Shown here one piece after another: positions 6,848 to 7,957 of a DNA stretch of 7,957 nucleotides (position 1 is the first letter of the stretch; every line of letters starts with the position of its first letter). Source of the DNA: CAYGKP01 sp964350605 (GTDB lineage: Bacteria; Bacteroidota; Bacteroidia; Cytophagales; JAAEPT01). The stretch covers positions 1 through 7,957 of the forward strand of contig CAYGKP010000115.1 in NCBI GenBank assembly GCA_964350605.1, given 5' to 3'. The translations under genes and the position numbers were made by a program. Below the pieces are notes generated by a model. It was not told the DNA's origin. It worked only from the letters and a program-made list of their open reading frames with translations, and made no database searches.

Positions 6848-7135
6848 CTACTCCTCGCTGAGGTAGTACACCTCTTCGCCGGGCTTGTGCATCAGGTAGG
6901 CTTCCCGCGCAAAGGCTTCAAGCAGCACCGGGCTCTCGCGCAACGCATCCAATTCTTCACGAACCTTGCCCGTCTGGCTGAGGTAAAAATCGCGGTCCTT
7001 TTCCAGCGAGCTACGCTCCTGAATGCGCTTCCATTGCGCTGAGGCATTGTTCTGATCGAAAAACAACATCCAGACCACGAAGGCCACACCGGCCATCAGG
7101 TAGAAGTTGGTGAGGTATGGCTTTAGGCGTTTCAC
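6848..7135 (-). CDS. Septum formation initiator protein, FtsB/DivIC-like
   Basis: Small bitopic inner-membrane protein of the divisome; FtsB/DivIC proteins bind FtsL and FtsQ/DivIB and help switch on septal peptidoglycan synthesis. The 95 residues show a short basic N-terminus (MKRLKPYL), one membrane segment at about 11-27, a coiled-coil-like charged stretch at about 33-68 and the family's C-terminal pattern EAFAREAYLMHKPGEEVYYL within 73-93. Size and layout are normal. It lies downstream of enolase on the same strand, an order also known from several Proteobacteria (eno-ftsB), which supports the call. A strong terminator stands between eno and this gene, so it probably has its own promoter, at 7151-7158. 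The sequence family diverges quickly; the assignment rests on architecture, C-terminal motif and neighbour. Confidence 0.88.
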   Translation of the reverse strand: MKRLKPYLTNFYLMAGVAFVVWMLFFDQNNASAQWKRIQERSSLEKDRDFYLSQTGKVREELDALRESPVLLEAFAREAYLMHKPGEEVYYLSEE

Positions 7136-7150
7136 TGGTTACAAAGTACG

Positions 7151-7158
7151 CAAATTTA
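7151..7158 (-). promoter_or_regulatory. Bacteroidota-type -7 element before the ftsB-like gene
   Basis: On the minus strand TAAATTTG matches TAnnTTTG and ends 15 nt before the ATG at 7135, predicting a leader of about 10 nt. No TTTG occurs at the -33 distance. The upstream terminator of eno makes an independent promoter here plausible. Confidence 0.45.
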
Positions 7159-7171
7159 GAACGAACGTTCT
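7158..7171. promoter_or_regulatory. 14-bp dyad resembling a Gram-positive LexA (Cheo) box
   Basis: AGAAC-GAAC-GTTCT has perfectly symmetric 5-bp arms and fits the core GAAC-RNRY-GTTC of the Bacillus LexA box, differing from CGAAC-RNRY-GTTYG only in the outer bases. It abuts the -7 element of the ftsB-like gene, a suitable place for a repressor. Binding by LexA or any other regulator is speculation. Confidence 0.3.
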
Positions 7172-7190
7172 GTAGCGTACTTATGGGACA

Positions 7191-7232
7191 TAAAAAAGCG
7201 AGCGAGCGCAGCCAAAGGCTGCGCTCGCTCGC
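7191..7232 (-). terminator. Intrinsic terminator of eno
   Basis: Positions 7198-7213 pair with 7217-7232 in a perfect 16-bp, GC-rich stem around an AAA loop; on the minus strand TTTTTTA follows directly (7197-7191). It lies 20 nt beyond the eno stop codon. This is the strongest terminator in the window and should insulate the ftsB-like gene from eno transcription. Confidence 0.92.
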
Positions 7233-7252
7233 AATAGGTCAGTTAAACTGAA

Positions 7253-7957
7253 TTAGATCAGCTTGCCAGTCGGGTAGATCGCAGCCGAACCCAATTCCTC
7301 CTCAATGCGAAGCAGTTGGTTGTATTTCGACATGCGGTCTGAACGCGAGCACGAACCAGTTTTGATCTGGCCAGTGTTCAGCGCGACAGCAAGGTCAGCA
7401 ATCGTGTTGTCCTCGGTCTCACCCGAACGGTGACTCATGACCGACGTGTACTTGGCACGACGGGCCATGTCAACCGCAGCGATGGTTTCGGTCAGGGTAC
7501 CGATCTGGTTCACCTTGATGAGGATCGAGTTGGCAATGCCTTGCTCGATGCCCGTCTTGAGGCGCTCGACGTTGGTCACAAACAAGTCGTCACCGACCAG
7601 TTGCACTTTGTCGCCCACTTTCTGAGTCAGCGACTTCCAACCGGCCCAGTCGTCCTCCTCCATGCCGTCTTCCAGCGAGATGATGGGGTACTTCGCACAC
7701 CATTCAGCCCAATACGAAGCCATTTCCTCGCTACCGAGTTTGCGGCCGTCCGACTTCTTGAAATGGTAGACTTTCTCTTTCGAATCGTAGAACTCCGAGC
7801 TGGCTGCATCGAGCGCGATGAACACGTCAACACCGGGCTTGTACCCCGCCTTCTCGATGGCCATGATGGCCGACTCGATGGCCTCTTCGTTCGAACCGAG
7901 GTTCGGGGCGAAACCGCCTTCGTCACCGACGTTGGTCGACATGCCTTTGGCCTTGAG
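7253..7957 (-). CDS. eno: Enolase (partial, N-terminal half beyond window edge)
   Basis: Interconverts 2-phosphoglycerate and phosphoenolpyruvate in glycolysis. The C-terminal 234 residues of a protein usually about 425-430 long are present; the frame is open to the right edge with the five codons LKAKG before MSTNVGDEGG, so that Met is internal and not the start. Visible active-site motifs in order: VGDEGGFAPNL (acid/base Glu region), ALDAASSEFYD (magnesium-ligand Asp), ISLEDGMEEDDW (Glu ligand), LVGDDLFVTN (Asp ligand), ILIKVNQIGT (catalytic Lys), MSHRSGETED (substrate His-Arg-Ser) and GQIKTGSCSRSDR (Lys binding the substrate). The C-terminus AAIYPTGKLI is complete. It supplies phosphoenolpyruvate, which both the DAHP synthase and EPSP synthase of this window consume, but I infer no regulatory link from that. 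No defect is seen. Confidence 0.97.
   Translation of the reverse strand, partial: LKAKGMSTNVGDEGGFAPNLGSNEEAIESAIMAIEKAGYKPGVDVFIALDAASSEFYDSKEKVYHFKKSDGRKLGSEEMASYWAEWCAKYPIISLEDGMEEDDWAGWKSLTQKVGDKVQLVGDDLFVTNVERLKTGIEQGIANSILIKVNQIGTLTETIAAVDMARRAKYTSVMSHRSGETEDNTIADLAVALNTGQIKTGSCSRSDRMSKYNQLLRIEEELGSAAIYPTGKLI

Noticed and set aside
7240..7250. CAGTT-A-AACTG palindrome downstream of eno
   Set aside because: Too short a centre for a hairpin and located after the stop codon; likely chance.
1..7957. Search for mobile elements, CRISPR repeats, tRNA/rRNA, defence genes or transferred islands
   Set aside because: No direct repeat array, transposase or integrase motif, RNA gene or visibly foreign base composition was found; all long gene-size frames belong to known housekeeping families.

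Overview
The window reads as a chromosomal housekeeping segment of a fairly GC-rich member of the Bacteroidota. Three things point there: TAnnTTTG-type -7 promoter elements before three genes, mostly absent Shine-Dalgarno sequences, and protein architectures typical of the phylum (DAHP synthase with a C-terminal chorismate mutase, stand-alone proline dehydrogenase, a DivIC/FtsB-like protein next to enolase). The finer lineage cannot be set from the sequence alone. I see no mobile element, CRISPR array, tRNA, rRNA or phage gene.

Layout from left to right. Positions 1-1101 (minus) hold most of a proline dehydrogenase gene that runs off the left edge. A 126-bp divergent intergenic region follows, with a -7 element and a small leader hairpin serving the rightward genes. 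Positions 1228-4623 (plus) form a tight three-gene aromatic operon: DAHP synthase-chorismate mutase fusion, aroB (8-nt overlap) and aroA (2-nt gap). A probable bidirectional terminator separates it from a convergent M42 aminopeptidase gene (4708-5781, minus). That gene is divergent from a Ppx/GppA phosphatase gene (5865-6827, plus), which in turn converges, with a 20-bp gap, on a small FtsB/DivIC-like gene (6848-7135, minus). The window ends with a partial enolase gene (minus, from 7253 to the right edge), closed by a 16-bp perfect-stem terminator.

The aromatic operon codes for shikimate-pathway steps 1, 2 and 6. It also supplies, fused to step 1, chorismate mutase, the first step from chorismate towards phenylalanine and tyrosine. 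Steps 3, 4, 5 and 7 must be encoded elsewhere. The other genes (proline catabolism, peptide turnover, polyphosphate/(p)ppGpp metabolism, division, glycolysis) have no evident functional link to it.

I do not see a new biological system. The items most worth a second look are regulatory: a dyad resembling the Gram-positive LexA (Cheo) box abutting the -7 element of the division gene, a GNRA-loop hairpin just before the DAHP synthase start, and the ppx start choice. All genes look intact, apart from the two cut by the window edges.
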